In this document: positions 21,501 to 36,400 of the stretch, piece by piece
Layout of the letters: each line of letters starts with the position of its first letter
Position numbering within the stretch: the first letter of the stretch is position 1
Assembly (NCBI RefSeq): GCF_037975245.1
Contig: NC_092583.1
Location: 12,299,764 to 12,363,763 of the forward strand
Direction: 5' to 3'
Source of the DNA: Apostichopus japonicus
Lineage: Eukaryota; Echinodermata; Holothuroidea; Aspidochirotida; Stichopodidae
DNA length: 64,000 nucleotides
The notes under the pieces: generated by a model
Database searches by the model: none
The model's input: the letters and a program-made list of their open reading frames with translations, nothing else
Told to the model about the DNA's origin: nothing
Program-made: the position numbers and the translations under genes

Positions 21501-24500
21501 GAACAACCCCCCCCCCCCCCCCCCATTAAAGACCATTGATTTAAGCTCAAGGTCTTCACTTCTTACTCCGAAGCTGACATATACTGTATGTAACATACCG
21601 ATTTCATAATGAGCTCCGCTTAACGATGAAGACTCAGAAAGAATGATGACACCGGATGCTGAAGCTTTGAGCCCAAAGTTTAATTGTCTTTCGTCGGATC
21701 CTAGTTCTGGTGTACCCACGCTGTGTGAGTTCATGTTGGTCTGGAAAAATGTACGCAGTATGGTACCTAAAGAAATACAACAGGGAAAAAAAAGTCGATA
21801 ACATTTTTCGTTTACACCCCTTTTTTGGTTTAGTTTCTTTAAACTTTAATTTCTCTTGATTTCTCTCGAGCCGAATTTATCATCATGTTTCCAGTAACTA
21901 CAAGGCCATATTAAAAATCAGTATTTAGTCTGAGCATTAATAACGCAGTTGCATACTTTTGCCAAACGAGGCAAAGGCTGTTAACATCCACATTTGTATG
22001 TCGGAGCAAACGGGAAAGGCTTCACGTCAGCCGGCTGTCCACTATATATACAGGTTTCTTTTTTCCTTCTTCATTTTGGAATTGTGTTTCTTGCCTTACC
22101 ATTTACGAGACCATTTCAGGTGTTTAAAAAAAGGCGTGGATATCTCGTGGATGAATATCTGGCATGCGGCTTACGCTAGCCATGACTTGAACCCACGACC
22201 TCAGAGAATAATATCTTGAGTTACCATCTTACCGTGTTCATAGATGAAATCGTATACCAGGAAGTCACCCTGGAAGCCGTTTCGTGTGGCGAAACCGGCG
22301 TAAGATATCCAAAGTGGGCGAGTGTCGGTGAAGTCCAAGATGGTGGTACGTACTTGGTTCAATGTGTATCCGAACCGAATCTGTAATCTGACGCATGTCT
22401 CGTGGTCAAAGAAGGAAGTAATTTCGATAAAGTACACCAAACGATGGCTCAGGACGTCCTGTACGACGGTGTTGACGTCACTACAGAAATCGTTTTCACA
22501 ACGTTGGATGACGTTTTTGTTCAGACCGTCGATGTTAAGACCTTGACAAAGTAGAACAAGATAGAAGATAATGTTTTTTGAAGGCAAGAAGTGTTGACAG
22601 AATAATTATACCTAGGAATAACCGTTGAAAGTATCATAAAAATTGGATTACAATGTATGATAGATGATAGATATCAAGACAGAATTGTCTTAGTTGACTT
22701 TCAAGGAACCCTTTTTTTTAAGGTAGGTTGGAACAATAAGTAGTTCTTAAAGTAAGAGTGCATTTAATCGAAATCAAACATCATTCGAGACGCTGTTGTT
22801 GTTTGTTTCATCAAAATGAACATTAACTGAGAGAGTAAACAATGAATTTTTTTTTTAATCCTCATCCATACCTAGGCCGGACACTTTTCATGTTAATATA
22901 AAAAATAAACATGTAAAAATGAGAAAAGGAAAAAAGGAAAAAAAGGAAAATAAAAAGAATTAGAAATGTTTTGAACTTTTGCTTCACTACTCGAAATGAA
23001 TCTTTTCTAAATGAACTAACGAGATACTTTTTTAAAGGGTTTTTTACTATGGAGTAGCATTGCAATATTTATTAGTCCCACTTAAAGAAAACACAGCTTT
23101 AGTTTAATGAACACCCCAATACGTCAATCATGTTAGAAAACACGCATGTACAGCATAAGGCTTCTGAATGGTAGATTCGCAGGGAAGGAGGATTATTGAG
23201 AGAGGGTTATTGGGGGCGCAGTGCAAGAATATGACCAGTTCTTAGGCTAAGGTAGCTGGGAGTACGTGTGTTTAGAAGACAGGTAAGTGAGGAGTGATGT
23301 TAATACGCGGATCATTCAAACATAACATTTTTATAAGTTTTTTTTGTTCCCTGTGAGCGTTTGGAGAATACTTGAGACAAATGTCAATATTTACGATGAA
23401 AATATAAATATTCATATAAAACTGGATCATTAAGAGTAGTCCCAGACTCAACCCTCCCACCCCCTCCTCCTATGTCATACCAAATGAGAGAGTGAATATT
23501 AGTCTTACCTATCAGGTATCCACTGCTTTGGTAAGAATTCTCTGGCGATAGATTAATCCAGACGGATTGGATGGCCTCCACGCTAAATTCGAAGTAGGCA
23601 GAATTGGTGATGTCGAACTGTCGAAGTGAAAAGGAGAACTGTCCATCGCCAGTAGTAACCACATTGACGCGGTTTTCTGTGAGAATTAAGTATAAATACA
23701 GTGAAATTACTTTCTAAATTAAAAATATTCCAAATATTGGAATTGAAATGTGGAATTGGAAGCCACCTGACGTGAAATTTGTAATTCCTAGGCCCTTGCG
23801 GGCTTCACCCACATTTGTAAGCGCTTAAGCGTCGTAAAAATAACTGACTGAATAGTTCTTGGACACTGTACGGGTAGGTAGAGTAGATCTGATGTAAGTG
23901 GAATACAGTTACCATGGTGACAAAATGTTAGTACATAAAATACAGTTTGTAGCTCTATCAGGGCCGCGTCGATTCTAGAAGGCAAATGAAGGGTGTCAGT
24001 GTTCCCCCAATGGTTCAACCCCAAATAATTTCATAAACATACCAATGGTAGAAAGAGAAACATTTTGTACACAGGTCGAAGGGTTAAATAAAGGTGGTCA
24101 TTGGATTTCAGGGATTGAATGCACAATGTTGTTGTGAACTGTACTTATAACATCATATATAGTGTCAAGTACAAGTTCACTTTTGTTGTAAGTCTCAAAA
24201 TGCTAGACATTGAATACATATAAAGTTCTCATCAGTAGTACATTAAGCTGTTACCTTTCCTTAAAGCAGACAAAATCCCAGTGTTCATAGATATGTACTC
24301 GAAAACAAAAAAGAAAACATATTTCCCCTCTAAGTTGCTTTCATTTTATCTGTATGTGTGAATTAGATTCTTCCAAAGTCATTAAGAGCGAAGCTTACAA
24401 ATCTTCCTCTGTTTCTGTGTGGAAGAGGGATGGGGTGAAGGTGAGGTTGGTGTTGAGGCTTGCGGCAAAGGAATAGATGATTTAAAGTGTTTTATGTTAC

Positions 24501-27367
24501 CTGGAAGCTCATTGATGTTGTTCTCTCCGGATGGTGGGATAGGCGTGTCACCGGTTGAAGGGTTACTTCCAATATCAACGCCATCGCTAGTTGGTACAGT
24601 TGGAGCATCACTTAGTGGGCCGTTTGTGATTTCCGATGATGATGATGATGATGGTGGCGTTGGAGGTGCCGTTCTTGTGTCAGTAGGTGTGGGATTACTT
24701 GGGAGCTCTGAAGGTGTTATTGGTCGATCCGTTGGGGTGTTCCTTGGGGTTTCATTTGTGGGATCAGAAGGTGTTATTGGTCGATCCGTTGGGATCACAT
24801 TATTTGTGGGCTGTGCTGTTGGTAGTGGTTCATCTGTTTGGGCTACACTTGAGGGTTGCTGTGTTGGTCGATCCGTTGGGATCACATTATTTGTGGGCCG
24901 TGCTGTTGGTAGTGGTTCATCTGTTTGGGCTACACTTGAGGGTTGCTGTGTTGTTGATGGCTCTGGAGCGTCTGTTGGAGGTGCTGTTGGGGGTGCTGTT
25001 GGGGGTGCTGTTGGGATTGTTGTTGGTGGAGGATCTGTCGGAGGATCATTTCCGACTCGTGGATCGATGTTAGGGTCATATTTAGCTGCAACAGTAAAGA
25101 AGTGTGAAAGTAATAAGCGTTTTGAAACTACACCACTTTAAGTATGATGGAAGAATCATCATTAAAGTGCACAATGGTATCGAACGCATTTCTAACAATT
25201 CAATAACTTTACGTTATATGCTACTGCTAATCTGTTCAGAAAAAGAAGTTATGATTTAATATCGTTGGTTTGTAATTTTCCGCCTCTTAATTAGACATAA
25301 TTGGATTTACGGCCGCCTCCCCACGCCCCTCCCTCCTCAAAACCACCACACCACCCGCCAACACCATCCCAGCCTTAACGTAGTTAAAATCTATTAGATA
25401 ACAAATATTTAGTTGTTTCTAGATGCGTCATTTAATACAGCAGTCCATGGACCCACTTTTGAACGTCACTCCCAAAAATGTGCAGAGCATCCATTTAATC
25501 TATACACACAACAGTAATCATAACTCATTACTCAACTAGAAGCAAATGTATGTAATTGATACCTATTTGTCACTGTTCCCAGTGCTGATTTGGTGGCTGA
25601 AGGCAACAGGGTCAGAATTTCAGTGCAGTTTATTTTTAAATCATATTTCCTTGTTATAAGCTGTATGAGTTTATGGCACCAACTCACAATACAACTTAAA
25701 ACGAAACTGTTATTATATATACGTGTTTTTCTTCCACTGGGAGAATCTGACTAGTTTTCACTTTTTCAGATTATATGCAAACTGGGGAAGAAAAAAGAAA
25801 GGAGGGAGCAATGAACTCACTGCATCTCTGGAATTTGAACTTAGCAATGCCTATGACCGCGGCGAATCCCTCGAATGAAAGTCCCGTGGGTAAGTCATCC
25901 ACACGCAGGAAGTATGTTGGTTCAGGTCCATCGTATACGCCCAGGACAAGGACACCAGGTGCGTTGACAAGTGAGAATGCTGTGAACTGTCCTGGTTTGA
26001 GTATTCCGGCAGTGCTTACAGAAGCAAGATTGTTTCGTCCAGACCACACCTCTGTCACCTCGTTTGTAACAGCTGTTGGAAAAACAATTCAGGACCAAGA
26101 ACCTTTCCTATTGTTTCCTCATTTTCTTGACTTAAATTGGATCACTAATGTTCTCCATTTCAGTTTGTTTCTCATTTAAAAGAACTTTAATCTCTCTAAA
26201 CTGTAAATCAAACCTCTTATTTGACAATGTGATGGAGAGCTGGGATTGTTTTTTTTATGGTTTTTTTTTATAATGGTTACCTTTGCAAAAGCAAACACAG
26301 TTGCCACCATAACTTGCAACATACATCAATGTCTTTACAACAGGAGGTTTTCATTTTTATTCATCTGAAACCTTTGTCGCTTCACATTTATTAAGTCAAC
26401 TGTATTATCCTGAACATTTCGTTATTATTAATTGAGACACAAACCCAACCACCATCACTACTGGCCTACGTGGTGAAAGGTGAATGGTCAAGAACAACGT
26501 CCTCAAAGCGGCTAAGAGTATTGTTGTTTGGTACTTGGGCGATGCCACACATAAGGCTGTTGCAGACTTGTTCAAGACTATAAATATGATATTTTTGAGC
26601 GACACTCACTTGATTTTTATTTATAATGATGGTTAGTTTCATTACAATGGAGATTGGGGAGGTGGCTTTGCACATGCTCAATCTTAATATACATAATGCT
26701 AAATCCAAAAATACACATAAAGCTCGAAATATAACCTTATTATGGCATGGGTTTCATTGTGTCAACAGAGTTAACCTACTGTCTACCTTGGAAAATGTGA
26801 AAATGTGAAAAATAATACAACATGTAGAAAAATTACCAAGGTTTCAGAGCATAGTGGCACTATGACGTCACAGATTTACACAATGAAATTCAATTACAAA
26901 GAGGTAGCTGATGCAATCATACGCACAATGGCATGAAATCAGTCACATCAGGAACAGTAGTCACTGCTAGCATATCAAAGAAACAAGAGTAACTTGGTGT
27001 TTACATGTTTCTGTTTTTTTTTTTTTTTACCATTTCAGCTTGTGAAATTTGATGTATGTCTGACTTACACAAGATAATTTGTGGCGCGTCAGGGGAAGCT
27101 TGAAACAAAAGTGCAAATCCAGCGGGAGTCATGACTTCAAATGTCTGCTGGAAACCTGTGGCACAATCTCCGACAACAGGAGGCAGTGGATACTCGGGAA
27201 AGAAGTTAGGTCCAGTTTCCCACTCGACTTGAAAGAAAAGAGAGAAAGAGAATTGCAAAACATTTTCTAAATTCTCATTTTTCAATGAAGCAACATCGCA
27301 ATTAATTAATATTTAAGAATTAATTAATCAATCAATTCATTAATTAATAAATATGTATATTTATACA

Positions 27368-27407
<40 letters not shown>

Positions 27408-30400
27408 GGTACGTCAGGATTTTCTCACCAAACGAAAATTAATTTCTAAATAACTAAGAAATGCCAAAGGGTTCTCAAACTTTGGTCAGCTCGACATATT
27501 GTCATATATCATTTCGATTCCACAGAAATGTGTCTTCTTCAGTATTTGTTAAGTTTTACCACCTTTACAGTCAAGAAAATAAACTAAAACAACTGTTTTT
27601 AAGTGAAATTAACGTTGATGTCTCGTCAATCAACGCCAAAAAGTTTTGCTTCACACGTTATGATTGATCAGTATACTTCGACAGTATTATTTTAGGAGTT
27701 TCAATATCCTCAAGAACCAATATGTAGAGACTACATTTAACAGTGACAATTAGGTTTAGGAAAAAACTGGATTTCTGACTGGAAAACAAAAACAAAATCA
27801 TCAATCCCTGATTCCAAAAAGATGCTTACCGCCAAATACTTCTATTGGTCCCCATGGTCTAGGTTCAAAGACGAACTTTGAACGTTTACAGCTGCTGTCG
27901 AAAGCAAGTCCTCTCACTCGGAATTCTTCATCTCCGGAGTTCCATTTGATAGAGGGGAGTGGACCGTCTGGTTGAATGGAACCGTATCCTCTGCTGAACC
28001 TCAAGACAAAATGAACGAAACTGTTGCGATTTTGGAGGAGGTCATCCACGGCAATGGTGCGGTACCGGGTATCCTTGAAGAATATTTCCAGCCCATTTGA
28101 CGAGAATTCTGAAGAACAAAACAGAAAAAAGCATGAAAATGGCTATAACTGTCATTAGTACAGATGGAAATTATTTTTGGGTGATACGCCCTGCAGAACA
28201 CTTCCTGTCCCAACTATTTTCGACTTATAATTAATAAAATATATATTTCTATGTTATAGAAAAAATATAGCTACAAAATTCAGTTCAATTAAATTATCAA
28301 CTAATAATAACACATTCTTATTAAATGTGTTTTAGGAACTTTTCTTGTTGTCATTTTAGAGTGAAATTCGGGTTTCTGTTAAGCTGCAAGATTCAATCCA
28401 ATATTATAGGTTTTCACATGACAAGCAGAGGAGGGGTGGTGGGGCGGGGAGTGGGGAGGAAGGTAAGGGATTATGAATGCGACTTACAAATGGTAAAATA
28501 TACATTTCACTAGGATGTTTAGAAATGTGTTGTTCTGTCATAAGTCAAAAATCCATCTTCTTCTGGACATCCATATATAATTTAGTTTCTCAACCTGTTC
28601 ATTGTTTGTAACGAATACAATTTGTGATCTTTTTGATGATGATACTCTGTGTGTGGTCATGAAATTCTAAATATATTTTGAAACTTCCAGAAATCACATC
28701 TCTGTTATTCGGATAATTCAGGTTTCGAATGACACATTTTCTAGTTATGTAATAATGCCTTAAAACAAAGCAGACATCTTTTTTCTTTTCTTTGCGTCAT
28801 GTGTACGGTAATTATTGGTTTTGGTTTGTTTTGTGTGTGCTTGTGTGTGTATGAGTGTGTGTGCATGTGTCCATGTGTGCGTGTACCTTAAGATACTGTC
28901 CTCGCCATGTTTAGACCAACGGTTAGCATGGATTGGATTGGATAGGACGCCACCACACAGTCGATCGTCACCCCACGCCACATATACTATTTATGATATA
29001 ACTATTGCAACAATAAGTTACCTTGAATGTTATTTCTGAGGCTGTGAGCAATCCAGTTTTTCTAATTATTCCATCACTAGTCGTAATAGAAATGTTTTCT
29101 ACAGTAACCACAGTTCCCTAACTAATCCTCAAACAAATACTGTTTCACCCTGTGGCAGCTCATTTTCTGCTTCTGTTATACTACTAAGTCGCTTTAAATT
29201 CTTTTGAAATAGGAACAGCAGACATAACTATTTGTTCACTAATGGGTTACTTTAGTTAAGTTTAGTTTCAGAGACCCAAGTATCAGGAAGCCTTACAGTA
29301 GCTTATTTGACACCCTATCCGTGTTAGATCGTGGAATAACACCGGCTTATCTCAAGCCAAGTTCTCTTTTCGATAACTGTTCAGAGGATAACGACGCAAG
29401 GTGTGAATTTTCTCCCATTCCTGCTCCCGGGACCACCTTTTAACGTCCCTATCCGACGGACGAGAGTGTATGCCCCAGCATCTGACCACTTTCTGAAATA
29501 CAGAGGTAGGCATCACTGCAGTGCAGCCATGACTGAACCAAATTGCTTCGAAACCAAGTGAAGAACAGAAACAAACACCCTCTCCCAATTCACATACCAG
29601 AAATACCCAATCCATGGAAGACTCCGCGCATGACCACTGGACTGCAGCGATTTTTGAATTGGTCAAGAGAATCTGGCCCCTGTCGGAAATTTCATCCTTG
29701 GACCTAAAAATTGTGTTCAGGCGCGTAGCCAGGAATGTGCCAAGGGAGATGCGAAAATGTAGGCAAGTTATCAGAGCCGTAGATACGGCATTGCAAACTA
29801 TCTAAGCGTAGCGCCACCACCATTGGCGCGTTGCGTACAAGAAAATTTTGGCTGAAAATGCCTCCCAGATCGCTGGAAATAGCACTTCCCAGGCCTTGTA
29901 AGTTGCATCTTAGCATTTTCTCTTTTGAAATTACTAGCGATATCATGAAAACATTTAAAACAAATTAAAAATATGCTCAAGGGGGGGCGACTGCCTCCTT
30001 CGCCCCCACCCCCTCTTGGCTACGCGCCTGAGTGTGTAGGCGGACACTCTAACCGCTGAATCAAGCCCTTGCCTTCGCTCATCTCTGACCATCCCTATAT
30101 TTATTTCTCTTTTCCAGATTCTTCTCAGGTTTCTCCTGTCCAGACTCTTTCTTATCTATGATCTGTCGATATATTTGTTGAACTTGAAGCTGCTTTGTTT
30201 TGTTGTTTGTTGTTGTTGTTTTCCTTTGTGGTCACTATAGTCTCGTCAATGTAGTATTTCTGTTTCCTAGCGTCCTTCACATTACGTTAATTTGTTTTCC
30301 TGCTGTACTGTGTGTTATGTTTGCTTCGTCTTCTGCACGAGAATTATGAGACATTACAATTTGAATTGAATTGCATTACATTGAAACAAATGATGAAGTT

Positions 30401-33400
30401 TGATACCAACCGAGGACAAGTCCACTGATCACGCTGGGATCTTCGGACAGAATCACCCTGGCATTACAGTCACTGGCAATGTACAGATCAATCTCGACTC
30501 CGTTTTGCATGCTGGGGGTCAGGATCTCGTTGACAAAGGTTGTCTTGGAAGGAGTATTCTCGTACCACTTGCAGAACTCGGGCTCCTCGAGGTAACATTG
30601 GACTGGGAACCCCATGAAAGAAAACAACATGAAACGTCATAATATATACAGGCAAAAATTAAAAAAGGCTATACGTATATTAAACACTAGCAAGAAACAG
30701 TGTGTGAAATATGTAGAATATGATTTCGAACAGCGAACCAACAGAGCTGTTTAATATTTATACTAATATTTATAATATTTGATACTCTTAATCGCAACGA
30801 CTGCTTAAAAGAACTTAAAGTGTGTATCCATGATTTTTTGACAATTCCACCTCCCCCCCCCCCCCACCTCTGTTTTGACCATTTAACATACTTGGCATCT
30901 TTGTGCCACAATGTACTATACACAAGAGCACAATAAACCGTCTTGATATGAGTAAATATACCAGTTTAAAGGTTTAAACCTTATTTTGTGTACTTACATC
31001 TATCCAATAGGTTCTTATAATGAATATAGAGTACGTATATGAGGCGTAGCAATAGGTGGTTCAAAGGTGGGTCCCCCAGTGCTCACGCGGGACCCCGGGG
31101 GTCACGTGTTCAATCATTTTGAACCAACGGATTACAACTGCCAGTCCAGATATTTACATAAAACTTTTAATACATTCCAACATGCCTATGCCAAGGTCTA
31201 CAATGTTTCGCTAATAACCGTTCTTTTTCTTCTTTCCAGTTGATTAACTATCAACTGTCACCTGCTTTGCCTAGCAGCTGTACGCCATTGGGGAGGGTGA
31301 GAGAGGAAGTAGGGGTACAGGCAACAACATCAGAGTATATAGTATGAGTGGTCTTACCTGGTTCTGGTTCTTCGATGGTGACAGGATCAACAGGATCAAC
31401 GGGATCAATAATTGGTGGTAGTGGATCGATCAGTCGGAGACGGAACGTTTCTCCTGGAGATCGAAAAGTATACAATAACCAGGCGTGGTTGGTAATTATA
31501 TATGCAAATAATTAGGAACGACATTAGGACCAACACACACAAATCCATGCTTTGAGCTGGCATTAATACGGAGAAGACAGGAGTTATAGGATTACAGAGA
31601 CACCCCCTCGTTAACCTCAGTGTAATCAGAAAGAACATTGATTTTGATTGGTCAGTTTTAAAATGTACGAGATGTCCACCTTTTGGGCCGTGAGGAAAAA
31701 ATAATAAAAACATTTAAAAGTTAGTATTTAATTAGGTCATGACCAATTCGAGCCATCGTGTATTGACGGACAGTTTGTGAAGATAATACTGTATACAAAT
31801 TCCCATACGCACGTACGACGGTTTCCCTAAACTCTGCCTCTCTCCGCCTATACAGCCAAAATGGCGGCGTTGGTTACATTTGCGGTTGAGTGGATCGATT
31901 CTGGAGGCACTAATCAACAGCTACCTTCAAATTTGAGAGAGGTTTCCATCGCTAAATTTGTCTAAAACAAATCCGAATTCTTGCTTATTTCGATATAATT
32001 TCGTAATAATTATGAAATCTATCAGTTACGGAAACATTGAAAGTCCAAACTACCTTTTTTATATATATATATATATAGCAACATCAAAATTGTAGCCATA
32101 CACATTTGGACAAAGCAGTAGCTACTTACGGGGATCAAAGCAAGTAAAACGACCTTCCGTGACATCTGTACCATACAAGATGTAGTTTGTAAGAGCTTCA
32201 TTTTGGATGTCCACCCTAAAAATAATAACAGGTTCCCTTGCGCCGTTGAGTTCCACTAAGAAACCAAAGGTCAGATGTCCATTAGCATACACCATCAATA
32301 TCTCCAATTCATCGTTGTTGTCACCAATTCTGTCCAAGAATGTAGAAGTGACCTCATTTTCACCGTAAACAGCCACCAAGTCATTAAGCGAGTCAATAGC
32401 TACTCCAAGAGATAGAGAAAAAAAGAAAGAAAAATCATACCATATCATATCATATCATATCACATAAAATTATACCAAATCACATCACATCACATCACAC
32501 CATAACATATCATCAAATCACACTACATGACGTCACGACATCAGACCATATCACATCATATCACGTCACATCACATAACATCATAACATACCATCACATC
32601 ACACAACATGACGAGATCAGACCATATCACGTCACATCACATAACATCATAACATACCATCACATCACACAACATGACGACATCAGACCATATCACATCA
32701 CATCACGACATCAGACCATAATACATCACATCACACAATCACATATCACGTCACGACATCAGACCATATCACATCATATCACGACATCAGACCATAATAC
32801 ATCACATCACACCATCACATATCACGTCACGACATCAGACCATATCACATCATATCACGACATCAGACCATATCACATCACACCATAACATATTATCACA
32901 TCACACCACATGACGTCACGAAATCAGACCATATCACATCACATAAAATTATACCAAATCACATCACATCACACCATAACATATCATCAAATCACACTAC
33001 ATGACGTCACGACATCAGACCATGTCACATCATATCACGTCACATCACATAACATCATAACATACCATCACATCACACAACATGACGACATCAGACCATA
33101 TCACGTCACATCACATAACATCATAACATACCATCACATCACACAACATGACGACATCAGACCATATCACATCACATCACGACATCAGACCATAATACAT
33201 CACATCACATCACACCATCACATATCACGTCACGACATCAGACCATATCACATCATATCACGACATCAGACCATAATACATCACATCACACCATCACATA
33301 TCACGTCACGACATCAGACCATATCACATCATATCACGACATCAGACCATATCACATCACACCATAACATATTATCACATCACACCACATGACGTCACGA

Positions 33401-36400
33401 AATCAAACCATATCACATCACATCACGTCATGTCATATCACATCAAATACACAAATACTTACCGACTAGAACACCTTCACTGTTTAGGTCATCCTTAAGA
33501 GTGAAGAAGAATCTGGCGTTGCCTTCAACATGACAGTACATTTCCCATTTGTCTTGGAACGATGGCTCTACAGGACGTACAGTAAGTCTTGGGTTGCCTG
33601 GCAACGCCTCCACAGTCACTGCAACAACAAATGAAAAACAGGTTTGTTTTAATATGTCATAATTACCGCTGCTGCTGCTAATCTTTCTAGAAAACGTGCA
33701 AAGTGATCACCTTGCTTCAAATGGAATGCAAGCATTAACTGTCAAACTTAGAAAATGGCAGAATATGAAAGTTCAAGGAAAGTAGGAAATATGTGCTTTT
33801 AAAATACGCAACTAGAGTTTTTTCAAGTTGAAGATATCCATTTTTATCAATAAACTTCCTTCTACTCTGATTTTATTGTTTTATCTGCTTCCTGTATGTC
33901 TCTGACGAATATAATTAATCTTTGTGCTATTAAAAGAATATTCCAGCTGTTTTCTTGACAACCGTTTTCAGTAAGAACGTTCCACTATATCTTTAGCGAC
34001 ACGACATTTATGTATAGGTAAATTGTCTGAAATATTGCTACAGTGTAAGAGGTAAACAGAAAGGTTTTTTTTTTTTAATTGGAAACAATAAAAATACTAT
34101 GATATTAGCCTTTCATATAATCAAGAATATCTGAACAATGTGAATCATTGACGTCACAATAATGTCCTTAACGTTTATGGGTTTTTTTTTGTTTTGGGGG
34201 GGGGGGGTGGGTGTTGGGGGCGGTGGTTGAGGGTATTTCCAATTGTCAGCTTCTATTAACCTGTAATTTACGAGAATATGCTTTCAAATTGGTGAAAGGT
34301 TCTTTTCAAGATGTTTTCGGGTTGTTTGCGATCAATATCAGAAACTTACTGGACTATTTGCCTATTCCTTGAAATAAAACTTTCAGTTGTTTTTTTTTTT
34401 CTTTCTTTATTTAAAACAATATACTCACTTGGGAATTGAACATCGATGCATCGGGGCTCGTCGAAAGCAAACTTGGCTACATCTGTAGTCTCGCCAATTG
34501 CAACGGAGCAGAACGAAGCATCACGGCCGTCGTCTTGTAAAAGGGATCGGTACTCCAGAACAATGCGGTTGTGACTCCTGACCTCTAACCAACCCGTGCT
34601 GTACTGAATATGCATCGGGAGAAACTTATTACGACCGTAAAGTACATGGTACATCGCCACCTTGTTAACACCGTCAATCCACAAGGAGATTTCCCCTGAA
34701 TCCATTTCTGAGTGAAAAATTGAATGAGAAATTTCATATTTTTTTTTATTTTAAGAAGAAAAGAACACAGCAAGTGCTAAATAGCACAATACACAACATT
34801 ATAAGTGGTTTTATGAAGAAGAAAAAAAAAACAATTTTACAATTATTGATATGATTACATTATTTTTATTTTGACTTCATACCATGTATTCTTCTTCTTC
34901 TACGTGAGCTTCAAATAGTTTTAGTAAATTAAGCCGTTAACCATTTACTAACCTTTTTGGCTTTCTAATTTTTCGATCCAACATTTCCCTTTTTATTTCT
35001 TTTTTAATTATTACTGTTTGATCAGAAAAAAAAGGGAAGATTTGCAAGTTTATTTTCCGAACTTACTGATGGTCCAGTCAGATTGAGTTTCGTCACAGTT
35101 AACCAGCTTGAGTATAGCCTGGTCGCCAGCAACTCGGAATGGTAGCGAGAACCCGTGGCGACACTGATTCTTCAAATCAATTGGTGTAACATCTTTGTCC
35201 TTCTGAGATTCATACCACTTGCAAATCTCAAAGGAATCAATGAGTTCTGCCTCGTCAACGAATTGTTCTGAAATGATAACAATAAATGCACGTATAAACA
35301 TCAGGCCGCGGAAAGTCACAGTTTCGTGTATTTGCACTATTGGCTAAACCCAACCAAAGACAAGTCTTCTAGTCTGTCTTGCATTAGACATTAAGATGGC
35401 GGGGAGGGGGGGGGGGATACTACGTAGTATGAGTCGATTAACAAACGTTAGGGATAGAATTCCCCATGATTTCCATATACCTAATATGAACCCATATTTA
35501 CAATATACTCAGTGGCGTAGGAAGGTACTTTTGAGTGGGGGGCTGAAGACTGATGGCCGGCCTGGGGGAGGGGTCTAAGGGGGGGGTTTTCCCCTCCCCT
35601 TTGGATTTTTTTGCATTTCCAGGTGGCCTCAGATGCAATTTGGTGCAATATAGCACACTTCAACACCCACTCCATTTTGTAAACTTAATTTTGTATTTTC
35701 ACCTGGCCTTAGATGCAATTTGGTGCTCCAAATGAGATTTTTTTTCTCATTTGGAAATGAAAAAGGGGTTTTCTGACTTGCGGAGAGGGGGGGGGGCGGA
35801 ATGATACTTCCGCCCCTCCACATTTTTCACTGGGGGGACTGGCGCCCCCCCCCCCAGCCCCCCCGGTTCCTACGCCCTTGAATATACTGCTTATCATATG
35901 ACTGGGATGTCACCGAGACCTTCACGAGTTTTATATGTGTGCTGAAAATCAGTCAGGTATAAAGGTCAATGAGAAAACTCTTCTTGTTTTCTTTTTCGTT
36001 TTGGCCAGCAGATTTTCTTTTAGAGCACTTGCATGTTTTTTTTTTTTTTTAACCAGTGGTTAAAGGTTGTGAAATAGATCATGGTTTACTTGATGGCAAT
36101 GTGCAACTAGGATAAGACATTTCCAACACAAGCTTAGATGACGTGTATTGATTCAGATGTAACAAGCACAATGGAGCATCAGATCAGCGGGATACAGATC
36201 AATATATATGAACACTGACAAACAGTGGTGTAGCCCCCCCCCCCCAGCCCCAACTCCCCTCCCGGACCCAACCCGAAGTATTTGTCTTATACCCCTGCCA
36301 TATATTCATTAAAAGTAGTGGGTGGAGAGTTTCCACCTGATATAAAACACTGGAAAACTTTAAACGATATCGACAGCAGTAAACTAAACCGAATCGGTCA

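Noticed and set aside
24419-25141. 240-codon plus-strand open frame rich in Gly and Val
   Set aside because: It is the shadow of the Pro/Thr-rich exon 11 on the minus strand, which has correct splice sites and phase.
32910-33392. 160-codon frame of His, Ile, Thr and Ser
   Set aside because: It is a translation of the ATCAC satellite inside an intron.
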